DNA of 64,000 nucleotides from Nitrosovibrio sp. Nv4. GTDB taxonomy: Bacteria > Pseudomonadota > Gammaproteobacteria > Burkholderiales > Nitrosomonadaceae. The notes under the pieces were generated by a model. That model worked only from the letters and a program-made list of their open reading frames with translations. It ran no database searches and was not told where the DNA came from. Below, in pieces: positions 24,113-35,200 of the stretch. The translations under genes were made by a program, and so were the position numbers. The DNA lies in NCBI RefSeq assembly GCF_900215485.1, contig NZ_OCMZ01000001.1, forward strand, positions 1,178,001-1,242,000. The letters are read 5' to 3'. Numbering within the stretch: the first letter of the stretch is position 1; each line of letters starts with the position of its first letter.

Positions 24113-25339
24113 ATGCCCCGGATTCTTCGTATTGCCACCATTTTGCTGGTGAGTTTTTCGGCCGCCGCGCTCGCGGGTCAGCCGGATTCAGTCAAAGAAG
24201 AACCAGATCATTCGATGTCCCACTCGTCCCAGGCTTCCCGGGCTCCAAAGTCGACGTTGGCGGTGGGAGCAACGCTGGATGCGAACGGACGGTTATGGTT
24301 AGCAAAAGTTGAGGATCAGCGGCTGCTGGTTTCGCGGTCGGAAGACGACGGAAGAAGTTTTTCGAAGCCGGTAGTCGTCACACCCGAACCGGAAAATATA
24401 TCGTCTGACGGGGAGAGCCGCCCGAAAATCGCCGTTGCGCGCGACGGCACGGTGCTGCTGACCTGGACACAATCACTGCCACAGAAATATGCCGGCAACG
24501 TTCGCTTCGCGCGCTCGACAGACTCGGGTCAGACCTTTTCCGAACCCATTACCCTGAATGACGACGGCAAGCTCACCAGCCACCGTTTTGATTCGCTGGC
24601 AATCGATGGCGAGGGCAGGGTAGCAGTCGCCTGGCTGGATGCACGCGATCGGGATGCAGCAAAGGAAAGAGGCGAAGTGTTTTCGGGCGTGTCGGTATTT
24701 ACCGCGCAGTCCTTCGATAACGGTGCGAGTTTCGGCCGGAACCGCAGTTTTAAGGAACATACCTGCGAATGTTGCCGGACGGCGCTCACCTGGACAAAGG
24801 AAGGACCGGTTGTCTTATGGCGAAATATTTTCGATACCAACACCCGGGATTTCGCCATTGCGAATCTGGACAAGGGTGGAGTGAGACGTGCAACGCGCGA
24901 TGAATGGCAGGTTAATGCATGTCCGCATAATGGGGGAAGCATTGCGGCTGACCGTTGGGGCAAGTTGCATCTGGTGTGGTTTACCAATGGTGCGGTTCGC
25001 CAGGGACTGTTCTATAAGAGTATTGATGGTGATTGGGAATCGCAGCCGCTGCCCGTCGGCAATCCCGCAGCTCAGGCAAATCATGCTTCTGTTGTTGCAG
25101 CGGGCAAGATCGTTCTCCTTACCTGGCGAGAATTTGATGGACAGTCCTATTCAGTTCGGATGATGTACTCGACAAATGGCGGGGAGTCCTGGAACGAGCC
25201 CGCGAGTTTAATGACATCCATGGGCGCGACAGATTATCCCGTACCGCTGATTGATGATAAAAAGATATTGGTAGTCTGGAATACGGCGAAAGAAGGTCTG
25301 CGTACTATGCCAATTGAACGGGTTACAGCCAGGCGCTGA
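24113..25339 (+). CDS. Periplasmic BNR-repeat (sialidase-fold) protein with Cys cluster
   Basis: A 408-residue protein with a signal peptide ending near ALAG (residue 22). Four Asp-box motifs (S-x-D-x-G-x-[ST]-[FW]) are visible: SEDDGRSF, STDSGQTF, SFDNGASF and STNGGESW. This indicates a six-bladed beta-propeller of the sialidase superfamily. It lacks an obvious Arg triad, so sialidase activity is doubtful. A Cys cluster, C218-E-C220-C221, and a further C270-P-H272 could bind metal or form disulfides. It is followed 149 bases later by a TonB receptor gene on the same strand; pairs of this sort suggest joint work in metal or ligand uptake. A good GGGAGAGGGAG ribosome site precedes the ATG. Confidence 0.78.
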   Translation: MPRILRIATILLVSFSAAALAGQPDSVKEEPDHSMSHSSQASRAPKSTLAVGATLDANGRLWLAKVEDQRLLVSRSEDDGRSFSKPVVVTPEPENISSDGESRPKIAVARDGTVLLTWTQSLPQKYAGNVRFARSTDSGQTFSEPITLNDDGKLTSHRFDSLAIDGEGRVAVAWLDARDRDAAKERGEVFSGVSVFTAQSFDNGASFGRNRSFKEHTCECCRTALTWTKEGPVVLWRNIFDTNTRDFAIANLDKGGVRRATRDEWQVNACPHNGGSIAADRWGKLHLVWFTNGAVRQGLFYKSIDGDWESQPLPVGNPAAQANHASVVAAGKIVLLTWREFDGQSYSVRMMYSTNGGESWNEPASLMTSMGATDYPVPLIDDKKILVVWNTAKEGLRTMPIERVTARR

Positions 25340-25488
25340 TTCGTACTTGGGCGTAGCTGACCCGCAATGCTCTGCGATAAATCGCCGGGTTGATCGATCC
25401 GTATTTTAAATGCCCGCGGGGGTAGGGCGTCTGGTTGAGTTGTCTGGTTGTCTATGGATAGGAACGAGCGAGGATACCGAATAATAAT

Positions 25489-28128
25489 ATGAAACCGATC
25501 TCACTCGTGCTTGCGGCTTTGCTGTGCACGTCTTCAGCCTTGGCGGCAGACTCAGGAGAGCCGATAAAACCTCTGCCGGAAAAAACCGCTAAGGGCCTCT
25601 TGGGGCCGCACTCGCTCATTGAAACATTTTTGTCGCGAGACCAAATCGAAGGGGTAACTGTTCAATCGAACGCTGCGATTCCCTTGTTGACTCCAAGTAT
25701 GATTCAGTTGAGTCAGGTTACGCCAAATTTGGTTCCTTCTCCGGCTCCACGTTCCGCCAACGAGAAAATACCGAGTGAAGTTGCCGACGAGAACAAGAAC
25801 AAGGATAAGAGCCCAAATAAAGACGAGGATAAGCCGATACCGGAAAAAACAAAGGAAACTGTATTCAAGGAAATGGTTATCACTGGCGAGCCCGAACGCG
25901 ACTCGCATTACACATCGCCTTCTGCCCGGGTGACCCGGACACAGATCGAGCGGCAAAATGCACAAACTACGGAAGAGGTGCTGAAGTACATGCCCAGCCT
26001 GCAGATTCGCCAGCGCTATGTAGGCGATCCCAACGGCGTCTTGGGCATCCGTGGCGCAGACATGTTTTCCACCGCCCGCAATATGGTTTACGCGGACGGT
26101 TTACCGCTGCATAATTTCCTTCAGGCATCCTTCAACGGTGCCCCGCGATGGTCACTGGTCGGCCCCAATGAAATCGATTCTGTCGATGTCGTTTATGGGC
26201 CCTTCTCAGCGGAATATAGCGGCAATTCTATTGGAGGCGTGGTCAACATAAAGACCCGCATGCCCGTCAAACAGGAATTTTATGTCGAGAGCAGTCTCTT
26301 TATTCAGCCTTACAAGATTTATGGACCGGATAAAGGAACGTTCATTGGGGATCGACAATACATATCCTATGGCAATCGGATTCAGGACAAATTTACGGTA
26401 TTCCTGGCTTACAACCGACTCGAAGCGCAGGGTCATCCTCAGTCCTATTTCATCGACAATACGGGGCTGCATGATGTTGCGGGAGGAACTCCCGTCATGG
26501 GCGGTATCCGGACGAATGATACCCGCGGAACCCCCAGCATAATTTATGGCGATACCGGTCCGGAGAAAGTAAACACTCACCTGTTCAAGGGCAAATTCGG
26601 TTACGACATCAATCCTGATCTTCAAGCCCTCTTTACAGTGGCTTATGAAGATCGCACGCGCAACCAGAACCGCCCACGCAACTATGTACGAGATGCAACC
26701 GGAGGGCTGTTCTGGGGAGGGCCTCCGCCTACCTGCAATTCTGTCGCTACCTGTGGAGTTCCCGGTGACGCGTCACTGGATGGAACGCGTTTCGATGTGG
26801 AACAGCGCGGATTTGGCGGTAGCCGAGACAAGCGCGAGACACTGAATCTAGGGCTTCAGCTTCGTGGTGCGCTTACCCCTAACTGGAATATCGATACGAC
26901 TATCAGTCATTTTGATGTCCTGAAGGATATCCGTGCCTCAGCATTTTTCAATCAGGGTGATCCGGAAAATTCGGGCGCAGGGCAAATTCAGGACTTTCGG
27001 AAATTCAGCTGGCTTAATTATGATCTCAAGCTGAGCGCGCCGGTATTGCTTGGCAACGATAAGCTATCGTTTCTGGCTGGCTACCATTTCGATCAATACA
27101 ATCTGAGTTTCCGGCAATATGATCTGATCGACTACTCCACCATGGCTCGCGGGGCGTTGCAGGCCAACCGGAACAATGATGGTCAAACTTCAACTCATGC
27201 AGTCTTTGCCCAATCCGCCTTTCGCTTTCTGCCTGGCTGGGATGTTACCGCCGGAGTGCGTCAGGAATGGTGGTCGGCAATGAACGGCGTAGTTGGAAAT
27301 GTCGGCGTGCCAGACCGCTCCATGGCAGAAACCTCGCCCAAGGTCTCGGTGGGTTATGAGCCCGGGCTGTGGAAATACCGTTACTCATTCGGCCGCGCTC
27401 ATCGTTTTCCGGTGATAGCCGAACTGTATCAATCGCTGAGCTCGCCAACCAGTATCATCACTGCCAATGCCCTGCTCAAACCCGAGAATGGCGTCCATCA
27501 CAACTTCATGATTGAATACGGCTTGCCCAAGGGCTACATTCGCGTGAATGCTTTTCGGGATGATATCAAGGATGCCATCCAACAAGTAAGAACGGCCTCG
27601 GGTGTACTTACGACAAGCGCATTTCAGAATATAGGCGAGATCAGTACGACTGGCGTGGAGTTGATCTACGACCAGCGGCGCATTCTTGGTTCAAAATTCG
27701 ACTTAAGTTTTAATGGCACCTGGATGAATGCGAAAGTCGAAAAAGGGCCGGTGATCAGCTTCAGAGAGTCGACAGGTGCGCCAGCCGATGTTGATTTGAC
27801 TGGTAAGCAACGCATCCGCTTACCCCACTGGCGAGCAAATTTCTTTACCACTTATCATGCCACTGAAGCATGGGATATATCGCTTTCGGGCCGCTATACC
27901 AGCGATTCCTTCAATGATATCGATAATAAGGATCATGTGAATAACGTGTTTGGCTCTCAGAGCGACTTCTTTTTCATGGACTTCAAGACCAGCTACCGCT
28001 TTAGGCTGCAAAACGGCTTGAGAAGCCGGGTCTCATTTGGCATTACCAACCTGAACAATGATAAGGCGTTTGTCTTTCATCCCTATCCGCAACGAACCTA
28101 TCTTGTTGAAGCCGCGTTTAGTTATTAG
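25489..28128 (+). CDS. TonB-dependent outer-membrane receptor with long N-terminal extension
   Basis: An 879-residue receptor with signal peptide MKPISLVLAALLCTSSALA. Between the signal and the plug is an unusual extension of about 110 residues, first hydrophobic and proline-containing, then very Lys/Asp/Glu-rich (NKNKDKSPNKDEDKP). The TonB box region is EMVITGEPE near residue 128. The plug continues through VEVVYGPFSAEYSGNSIGG-like sequence, and the barrel ends in a typical Tyr-x-Val-Glu-Ala-Ala-Phe-Ser-Tyr. Nearby repeats of aromatic Asn/Gly turns suit a 22-strand barrel. The ligand is unknown; the neighbouring Cys-rich propeller hints at a metal or metal complex. Transcription is from its own or the propeller's promoter. 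Confidence 0.88.
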   Translation: MKPISLVLAALLCTSSALAADSGEPIKPLPEKTAKGLLGPHSLIETFLSRDQIEGVTVQSNAAIPLLTPSMIQLSQVTPNLVPSPAPRSANEKIPSEVADENKNKDKSPNKDEDKPIPEKTKETVFKEMVITGEPERDSHYTSPSARVTRTQIERQNAQTTEEVLKYMPSLQIRQRYVGDPNGVLGIRGADMFSTARNMVYADGLPLHNFLQASFNGAPRWSLVGPNEIDSVDVVYGPFSAEYSGNSIGGVVNIKTRMPVKQEFYVESSLFIQPYKIYGPDKGTFIGDRQYISYGNRIQDKFTVFLAYNRLEAQGHPQSYFIDNTGLHDVAGGTPVMGGIRTNDTRGTPSIIYGDTGPEKVNTHLFKGKFGYDINPDLQALFTVAYEDRTRNQNRPRNYVRDATGGLFWGGPPPTCNSVATCGVPGDASLDGTRFDVEQRGFGGSRDKRETLNLGLQLRGALTPNWNIDTTISHFDVLKDIRASAFFNQGDPENSGAGQIQDFRKFSWLNYDLKLSAPVLLGNDKLSFLAGYHFDQYNLSFRQYDLIDYSTMARGALQANRNNDGQTSTHAVFAQSAFRFLPGWDVTAGVRQEWWSAMNGVVGNVGVPDRSMAETSPKVSVGYEPGLWKYRYSFGRAHRFPVIAELYQSLSSPTSIITANALLKPENGVHHNFMIEYGLPKGYIRVNAFRDDIKDAIQQVRTASGVLTTSAFQNIGEISTTGVELIYDQRRILGSKFDLSFNGTWMNAKVEKGPVISFRESTGAPADVDLTGKQRIRLPHWRANFFTTYHATEAWDISLSGRYTSDSFNDIDNKDHVNNVFGSQSDFFFMDFKTSYRFRLQNGLRSRVSFGITNLNNDKAFVFHPYPQRTYLVEAAFSY

Positions 28129-28174
28129 TTCGGATACTGGGTATTGCAGAGGCTGCTACCGAAGGTCGGGATGT

Positions 28175-28200
28175 CCGATGCGAGTTACCATTCGCATCGG
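28175..28200. terminator. Hairpin between convergent genes
   Basis: A perfect 9-bp stem, CCGATGCGA with TCGCATCGG and an 8-base loop, lies between the converging TonB receptor and serB genes. There is no T-tract on either side, so it is a possible bidirectional stop or mRNA 3'-end protector rather than a classical intrinsic terminator. Confidence 0.45.
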
Positions 28201-28233
28201 GACTGAGACCCAGAAGATCAGATGCCGTGTGGA

Positions 28234-29064
28234 TTAGCCAAACAGGTTTACCACCCCGTCCAGGCCGACATGATTAATCGCATAGGTGGCGTTCTCCTGC
28301 ACGATGGGTTTGGCATGATAGGCGATGCTGACACCAGCTTCCTCCAGCATTTTGAGATCGTTGGCGCCGTCGCCGATAGCGATTACCTGTTCCCGTTTCA
28401 GTCCCAGTTCCTCGCGCACTTTTTTTAACACTTCCGCTTTTCCGCTGGAACCTATTATTTCCCCCAGTACCTTTCCGGTAAGTCTGCCATTCGCAACTTC
28501 GAATGTGTTGGCCGCTGCGTAGTCCAAACTCAGTTTTGTCTTGATTCTATCCGTGAAGAAGGTGAAACCCCCGGAAATAACCATTGTTTTGAGGCCGGCC
28601 GACTTCATCTGTTGCAGCATTTTTTCTGCACCGGGACTCAATCGAACCCGTTCATCGTATACCCGCTGTAGCGCATCCTCAGCAAGACCTTGCAGCAGAG
28701 CCGTACGCTGCCTCAAACTTTCCGCGAAGACAATTTCGCCGCGCATCGTTCTTTGTGTGATTTCCGCCACTTGCGGTTTTACACCCTGCATGTCGGCTAT
28801 TTCGTCAATGGACTCGATCGCAAGCAGGGTGGAATCCATATCCATTGCAACCAGGCCAAAATCGGACAGCCGCACCGTTTGCTCAACGAACGCGAAATCC
28901 AGTCCCGCGTCCACGCAGTATTCGGGGACCTCGTCCCGCCGGCTTGCGTTTCTCAGCCGGAAAGCCTGACCTGTAATTCGTTCGATTCCGTTAGCGCCCG
29001 CGAGCTTCGCCAACTCTCGTAAATCCCTGTTCTCGATCTCCAGCCCTTGTATGATGAGGTTCAT
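28234..29064 (-). CDS. serB: Phosphoserine phosphatase
   Basis: SerB removes phosphate from O-phosphoserine in the last step of serine synthesis. I choose ATG 29064, giving 276 residues, because the known fold starts there (MNLIIQGLEIENRDL); a longer frame to 29325 adds unrelated sequence. Residues 1-65 are the reduced ACT-like N-terminal region found in proteobacterial SerB, followed by the HAD core: DMDSTL (Asp75 nucleophile, Asp77 acid), VISGGFTFF with the substrate Ser, Lys in the GSSGKAEVL stretch, and GDGANDLKML. It is transcribed alone and convergent with the receptor gene. Confidence 0.95.
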   Translation of the reverse strand: MNLIIQGLEIENRDLRELAKLAGANGIERITGQAFRLRNASRRDEVPEYCVDAGLDFAFVEQTVRLSDFGLVAMDMDSTLLAIESIDEIADMQGVKPQVAEITQRTMRGEIVFAESLRQRTALLQGLAEDALQRVYDERVRLSPGAEKMLQQMKSAGLKTMVISGGFTFFTDRIKTKLSLDYAAANTFEVANGRLTGKVLGEIIGSSGKAEVLKKVREELGLKREQVIAIGDGANDLKMLEEAGVSIAYHAKPIVQENATYAINHVGLDGVVNLFG

Positions 29065-29574
29065 GTAACGGTTCCAATTTATTGTTAAGAATGCTTCCAG
29101 TCCGGGCAAGAAGTGACTGAGGACAACCTGATCAGCAGAGTTGTCTTTCCGCTTGGCAGAAAGCAGATGGAGCATCTGCTTTGTATGTCTGTTTGCCCAG
29201 TTCCAGTGGTTTACCACCGCAGCAACGTTGCGGGGGAGGACATTTGTGTGAAAGCCGGTATTTTTGAGACAACCCCGTATTTTGCCAGCAATTGGCATTA
29301 ACTTCCATACCGGGTTGGTTAGCATCGCTCAAGGGCGTTATCCGGGTTCAAGCCGGTTTCTTAAAGAATTCATATGCTCCAAAATACCGGAATATATAAT
29401 CGCAGCCTCGGCCTTTCTCACGCTGGCAGAGCGAGGCAGACGCGCTACACCAGCGTTGGCTGAAGTAATCGCTGAATCGAACGCCAGGAATGATAACGTG
29501 CATCACGTAAACCTGAACTGCGGGCATAATAGGCATTCTAATAGCATGGATATCAGGATCGGGAGAACAAGGTA
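29065..29574. other. Divergent intergenic region, nothing recognised
   Basis: 510 bases between serB and the SH3-domain protein. Short frames on both strands (for example 29264-29575 plus) have no recognisable product. It probably contains promoters for both flanking genes and perhaps a small gene I cannot identify. Confidence 0.4.
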
Positions 29575-30420
29575 ATGGGACCATTGAAACAATCGATCAA
29601 GCTCTACAGAACGCCAAAGATCCGGCCGGAACAAATGCTGGGTCGGCTGGTTCTGGTGCTCCTTGGTTTGAATATGATGGGATGCAATATTCTTCCGAAA
29701 GCCCATCAATTGGAAGCTGAGGCTGAGGACACGCTCTCGGAATCCCGCACGGAGGGGCAGCGTGAAATTGAATACGCAAAGCTGCTGACTGAAAAGGAGG
29801 CGCAGCAACATGAAATCGAACGCCTGCAGAAGTTGCTGGCGGAGAAGGATACTTATATCCGAAGTCAGGAGGCTCGGCAGCAGGATCAGGCGAAGGCGCT
29901 GCAGGAAAGCACCAGTCAGGCCGCACACGCCAAGGTGAAACTTCGGCGCCTGGCTACCCGCCCTGCCGCTGCCTCGACTATTGCGGAGGTTGAAATGGTT
30001 ATGGAGAACTTGAAGTCTTCCCCGCCCACGGGTTCCGAGCAGGTATTGCATACTCAGGCACAGCTCCTGTTGAATGCGGCGGCGACGGCATATGCGCAGG
30101 ATAATTATGCTGCTGCCATGGACTATGCCGCGCAGGCTCGCGAGTTTATCGACATGATAAGGAATAATCGCGCCCGCAAAGCTTCAGATCCGCAGCAGGT
30201 GACTGTTTCGTTCCAGGTCCCGATCCCGCTGCGTGCCAGAGCCAACAGCAATCTTCGCCAGAAGCCAGGCCTACGTGCCGCGGTGCTCGGGATGCTGAAA
30301 AAAGATTCGACGGTACTCGCGGAGGCCTACAGAGGCGACTGGCTGCAAATCCTTACGGCTGACGGGCGATCGGGATGGGTTTTCAGTTCATTGGTGGAGG
30401 CGCAGCTGGTAGGCCATTGA
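29575..30420 (+). CDS. SH3-domain lipoprotein with coiled coil
   Basis: A 281-residue envelope protein. A hydrophobic segment at residues 23-38 ends in LNMMGCN, a plausible but imperfect lipobox (Cys38). Residues 40-125 form a Glu/Gln/Lys-rich coiled coil; residues 150-200 look like an alpha-helical repeat (LLNAAATAYAQDNYAAAMDYAAQAREF). The C-terminal 65 residues are a bacterial SH3 (SH3b) domain with LRARANSNLRQKPG and GRSGWVFSSLVEAQ. SH3b domains usually bind peptidoglycan or scaffold proteins. Function unknown. An ATG with weak AACAAGGT upstream is used; the coiled coil would support a later start equally well. Confidence 0.72.
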   Translation: MGPLKQSIKLYRTPKIRPEQMLGRLVLVLLGLNMMGCNILPKAHQLEAEAEDTLSESRTEGQREIEYAKLLTEKEAQQHEIERLQKLLAEKDTYIRSQEARQQDQAKALQESTSQAAHAKVKLRRLATRPAAASTIAEVEMVMENLKSSPPTGSEQVLHTQAQLLLNAAATAYAQDNYAAAMDYAAQAREFIDMIRNNRARKASDPQQVTVSFQVPIPLRARANSNLRQKPGLRAAVLGMLKKDSTVLAEAYRGDWLQILTADGRSGWVFSSLVEAQLVGH

Positions 30421-30440
30421 CGCGCTTCCCGATGATCGCC

Positions 30441-32222
30441 CTATGGAGCGCGACACGCTCGATTGCGGCCGGCTCGTTTCGCTTCGTAGAGAGCATGGTC
30501 AGCGCGAGTGAAAACCGCCGTTGGTGTTATATCGTCGGGTTGACACTGCACAACGCCGATACTCACCGTTACCGTGATTGTCGAATCGCTCACGCTGTAG
30601 CACATGCTTTCTACATGGGAGCGAATGCGCTCCGCAGTTTTCAGTGCCAGCTCCGCCGAGGTTTCGACCAGAATAATAATAAATTCGTCGCCCCCATACC
30701 GCGCTGCATAGTCAATACTGCGAATAGACTGAAGAAGTATTCGGGCGACAGCAGCCAGAATCTCATCGCCGACCACATGGCCGTAGGTGTCGTTAAGTGT
30801 CTTGAAGTGATCGATATCCAGCATTAGCAACGCAAATTGCCGCTGGGTGCGTCTAAACCGCGCGAGCTCGTCGTTCAGAATTGCATCAAGTTTGCTGCGA
30901 TTGTGCAGACCGGTAAGGCTATCGGTGATGGAGAGCGTTTCCAGCACCTGATTTTGTTGCTGCATGGCTTCATTGGCGGCCATGATGTCCGCGTGACTCC
31001 GGCGCAGCCTATCCGCCATCTGGTCGAATACCTGCGTAAGATGACCAAGTTCATCGTGCCGCGTTGCGGAGAGGCGCACCTCAAGATCGCCACTGGCGAT
31101 GCGGTCCGCCGCGCGGATCAGCCGCTGCAAAGGCACAACAATCGAGCGGCCCATCTGGAAGGCCACTGCTGCCATTACCAGAACCAGTGCGCTTACCAGC
31201 GCCAGGAACATATTGCGCAGTTCTATCCATGCGCCATAGACTGCCGCGTAATCACGTTCCGCCAATATCGTGATGCCTAGTTCGGCTGATACATCGGCCA
31301 ATCCGATGACTTCGCGATGCGTCAGGCCATCAAAGACAAGGGACTCGCCCGGCTGGGCGAGCAGACGCTGCAGCGAGGACGCATCCAGTTGCATCAGCTC
31401 GTCTGCATCAGCATGGCTGCTGACAAGGGTCCTGCCGTCCGGATCGAGCAAAAGCACTTCGCCCGGCGGCGATTTTGTTGCACTCTTCAGATCGGGTTGC
31501 AGGGTGCGTAGATCCAGGACGGCCACTAACGCGCCCATTAATATGTTGTCGTATGACAATACCGGAATCGCGATGCTAACCGTCGCGGTGGCGTATTGCT
31601 TGTTCCAGTGAACCGGTACGGCCACAAGTCCTTCTGTGAGGGAGCTCTGCGGCCAATCATCCGGAAGCGTCATCATAGCCGGGGTTTCCGCACTACTCGC
31701 TACGACTTGCCCCGCCGCGTTGACGACCGTGAGTTCCAGTATGGTGTCGAGTTTTTCCTGTACCGATCTCAGGTAGTGTGCCAGGGCGCGCGGATCTTCG
31801 CCGACCATATCCGTTCCCAGCGGCTCAATTGCCGATAGTCCATCTATGACTGCGCTGGACGTGGACGTGACGTGCACTTCGTGCACACGCTTATCGATCC
31901 AGAGTTCCATTTCCCGGTTTGCATAATTTGTCAGCGTGCGAAGCTCGAGGGTTACATTGTCGCTGATCTGCGCCTCATTCTGCCGAAACGATAGCAGCCC
32001 CAGCCCCAATGACGGAATAAGCGTGGCCGTGATGGCGAACACAACAATTTTGCTTTTAATACTCTTTAACCACGCCAAGATAGATTTTCCGGTACTGAAA
32101 GGTAGATTAACGGACAAGTCATGGCCCAAATTCAGGATGATTGTCCTGAAAAGCAGCGATTGAAAATGGAATTTTTCAGGAGCAGCAAAACCCGCAGGAA
32201 CCGATATGCATGGGAAATGCAT
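30441..32222 (-). CDS. Membrane diguanylate cyclase (dCACHE-like sensor, HAMP, GGDEF)
   Basis: A 593-residue signalling protein. A transmembrane helix (about 58-82) precedes a periplasmic double-CACHE-like sensor, a second helix near 330-352, a HAMP domain (VPLQRLIRAADRIASGDLEVRL), a short coiled coil and a C-terminal GGDEF domain. The active-site GGDEF is intact (510-514), so c-di-GMP synthesis is expected. RSID at 501-504, five residues before it, is the inhibitory I-site (RxxD), giving product feedback. No EAL domain is present. The first 45 residues look unlike sensor sequence, so the true start is probably later, at a GTG or TTG. mfd lies upstream, its stop 47 bases away, on the same strand. 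Confidence 0.9.
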   Translation of the reverse strand: MHFPCISVPAGFAAPEKFHFQSLLFRTIILNLGHDLSVNLPFSTGKSILAWLKSIKSKIVVFAITATLIPSLGLGLLSFRQNEAQISDNVTLELRTLTNYANREMELWIDKRVHEVHVTSTSSAVIDGLSAIEPLGTDMVGEDPRALAHYLRSVQEKLDTILELTVVNAAGQVVASSAETPAMMTLPDDWPQSSLTEGLVAVPVHWNKQYATATVSIAIPVLSYDNILMGALVAVLDLRTLQPDLKSATKSPPGEVLLLDPDGRTLVSSHADADELMQLDASSLQRLLAQPGESLVFDGLTHREVIGLADVSAELGITILAERDYAAVYGAWIELRNMFLALVSALVLVMAAVAFQMGRSIVVPLQRLIRAADRIASGDLEVRLSATRHDELGHLTQVFDQMADRLRRSHADIMAANEAMQQQNQVLETLSITDSLTGLHNRSKLDAILNDELARFRRTQRQFALLMLDIDHFKTLNDTYGHVVGDEILAAVARILLQSIRSIDYAARYGGDEFIIILVETSAELALKTAERIRSHVESMCYSVSDSTITVTVSIGVVQCQPDDITPTAVFTRADHALYEAKRAGRNRACRAP

Positions 32223-32268
32223 AATAGCAAGGCATACCGGTGTTGCACAGCCTCATCCAATTGACTTT

Positions 32269-35200
32269 TTAGGCACTCAATTCGGTGATCAGGCTTTTTA
32301 TTCGCGTCACTCGCTCTCCAACCCCCGCAATCCGTGTCTGTATTTTCAGGCGATCGGGGCCTGAGAGTTGGTAGTCCCGGCTGCGCTGGAGTAGCGCGAC
32401 GAGTCTTGCGGCGTCTACCGGCGGGTTGGGGATGAATTGCACCTGTATGGAGTCAGAAGCAGCTTCTATGCGAGTAATTCCCAAGGGCATCGCTGCAATA
32501 CGCAGTCGGTGACAGTCCAGCAATGCTCTGACGGGATCCGGCAAGAGCCCGAATCGATCTGTCAATTCAATCTGAATATCGTCCAGCTGTTCATCGCTGG
32601 TGCAATTAGCCATGCGCTTGTACAGTACCAGGCGCTCATGTACGTCGCTGCAATAGTCATGCGGTAACAAGGCGGGAACATGCAGGTTGATTTCGGTAGC
32701 GACCCCCAGCGGATGTTCGATATCGGGTTCCTTACCCTCCTTCAATGACCGAACCGCGGCATCAAGCATGGTGGAGTAGAGATTGAAGCCGATTTCCTGC
32801 ATCTCCCCGCTTTGCGACTCGCCCAACACCTCGCCCGCCCCGCGGATTTCCAGATCGTGCATGGCCAGGTAAAAGCCGGCTCCCAGTTCTTCCATTGTTT
32901 GAATAGCGTCCAGACGCTTTCTCGCCTGTGTACCCAGCGCCTCTTCTTCCGGTACCAGCAAATATGCGTACGCTTGATGGTGAGAACGGCCTACCCGTCC
33001 ACGCAACTGGTGCAATTGAGCCAGACCGAATTTATCCGCCCGATTGATGATAATGGTATTGGCAGTGGGAACGTCAATGCCGGTCTCGATAATGGTTGTG
33101 CATAGCAGCAGATTAAAACGCTGCTGATAAAAATCCTTCATCACATGCTCCAACTCACGTTCACGCATTTGCCCATGGGCAATGTTTATGCGCGCCTCCG
33201 GCAACAGCCGCGCGAGCTTGTCATGCATCGGCTGAATTGTTCCCACCTCGTTGTGCAGAAAATATATTTGCCCGCCGCGTTTCAATTCGCGCAAACATGC
33301 CTCGCGAATAATGCCCTCGGAAAAACGGGTGACAAAGGTTTTAATGGCGAGCCGCCGCTGCGGGGCAGTAGCGATCACGGAAAAATCGCGCAGCCCTTCC
33401 AGCGACATGGCGAGGGTGCGGGGAATAGGTGTAGCGGTAAGGGTCAATACATCCACCTCGGAACGCAGGCTTTTCAGTTGTTCCTTATGGCGCACGCCAA
33501 AGCGGTGCTCCTCATCAATAATGACCAATCCCAGGTTTTTGAATTTGACGCCTTTCTGGATCAGTTTATGCGTGCCAATGACGATGTCTATCTGCCCATC
33601 GGCCAGCCCTGCCAAGGCCTGGGTTTGTTCCCTGGCTGAACGGAAACGCGACAGCTCCGCAATTTTTATCGGCCATTCGTCCGCGACCAGACTAAAGCGA
33701 TCGGAAAAGTTCTGAAAATGTTGTTCAGCCAGCAGCGTGGTGGGTACCAGTACCGCTACCTGTCGGCCATCGGCGACGGCAACAAAGGCCGCTCTCAACG
33801 CAACCTCGGTCTTGCCGAAACCTACGTCACCGCAGATCAGACGATCCATAGGCTTGGCAGAACCCAGATCCTCGATTACCGCATCAATGGCCGCTGCCTG
33901 ATCGGGTGTTTCCTCGAAGCCGAATCCTTCGACAAAGGCCTCGTAGTCATGTTGTCGGAGGCTGAATGCATGGCCTGCACGGGCGGTACGCTGAGCATAA
34001 AGATTCAGCAGTTCCGCCGCGGTATCGCGTACCTGCTGCATTGCTTTGCGCTTGGCTTTATCCCATTGGCCGCTGCCCAGTTTATGCAGTGGCGCGGCTT
34101 CCGGCGACGCTCCACTGTATCGCCCGATAAGGTGAAGTTGGGAGACCGGCACATATAATTTATCTCCGCCAGCGTACTCAAGCGACAAAAATTCCGTCGC
34201 GCCTTCGCCAAGGTCCATGCTTACCAGCCCGAGGTAACGGCCGATACCGTGTTGCTCATGCACCACCGGGTCTCCCGGTTTGATTTCGGATAAATCCCGC
34301 AGCATCGCATCCACCACTACGGTAGCTTTTCGCGAATCACGTTCACGGCGGCCATGCAGGTGCCGGGCATATAGCTCGGTCTCCGTAATGAACGCCGTTC
34401 CCTCACCTGCGGATATAAAACCATTGTGCAGCGGGGCTACGCCGAGCATGAAAGGTTTGGCGCTTGCCCGGAATTGCGCGTAATCATCGCAAATGTCCGG
34501 GTATAGTCCGTACTGCTTCAGATGTTCAGCAATCAGTTCTCGCCTGCCGAGGCTCTCTGCCAGAAGCAATGTTCGCCCGCCAGAGGGCCCATATTCAGAG
34601 GTAAATTTTGCGATAAACGCATTAAGCTTCTCTGCCGGATTGTCAGCGCGCCTGTCAATCTGAAGGGGTGGCAGTGAGCGGGTCAAATTTTGAGCCTCGG
34701 CCTTCGAGCTCTGAGCGTCATTTTGGATCTCGATGCGCGGGTAGGGTTTCAGTGCGCCGAAGAAAGCCTCTGTCGTGACAAATAATTCTCCCGGCGGCAG
34801 CAATGGACGGTCATTGTCGCCGCGTAGCAACTGATAGCGTGATTGCGTGTCTCGCCAGAAGTTTTCTACTGCCGGATAAATTTCATGGTGAAGGCATAGC
34901 AGCGTTGTCTGTGGCAAGTAGTCGAAGAGCGTCGCGGTCTGCTCAAAAAAAAGCGGCAGGTAGTATTCAATGCCGGCAGGGGCCGCGCCTTTGCTTATAT
35001 CTTTATAGATACGGCTTTTTGACGGGTCACCTTCGAACTTCTCGCGAAAACCCCCTCGAAAACGAGTGCGGCCTTCCTCGTCGAGCGGAAATTCACGTGC
35101 GGGTAACAACCGTATCTCGGCGACAGGATAGACGCTTCTCTGTGTATCCACATCAAAAGTCCGAATCGTCTCGATTTCGTTATCCATTAAATCGATGCGA

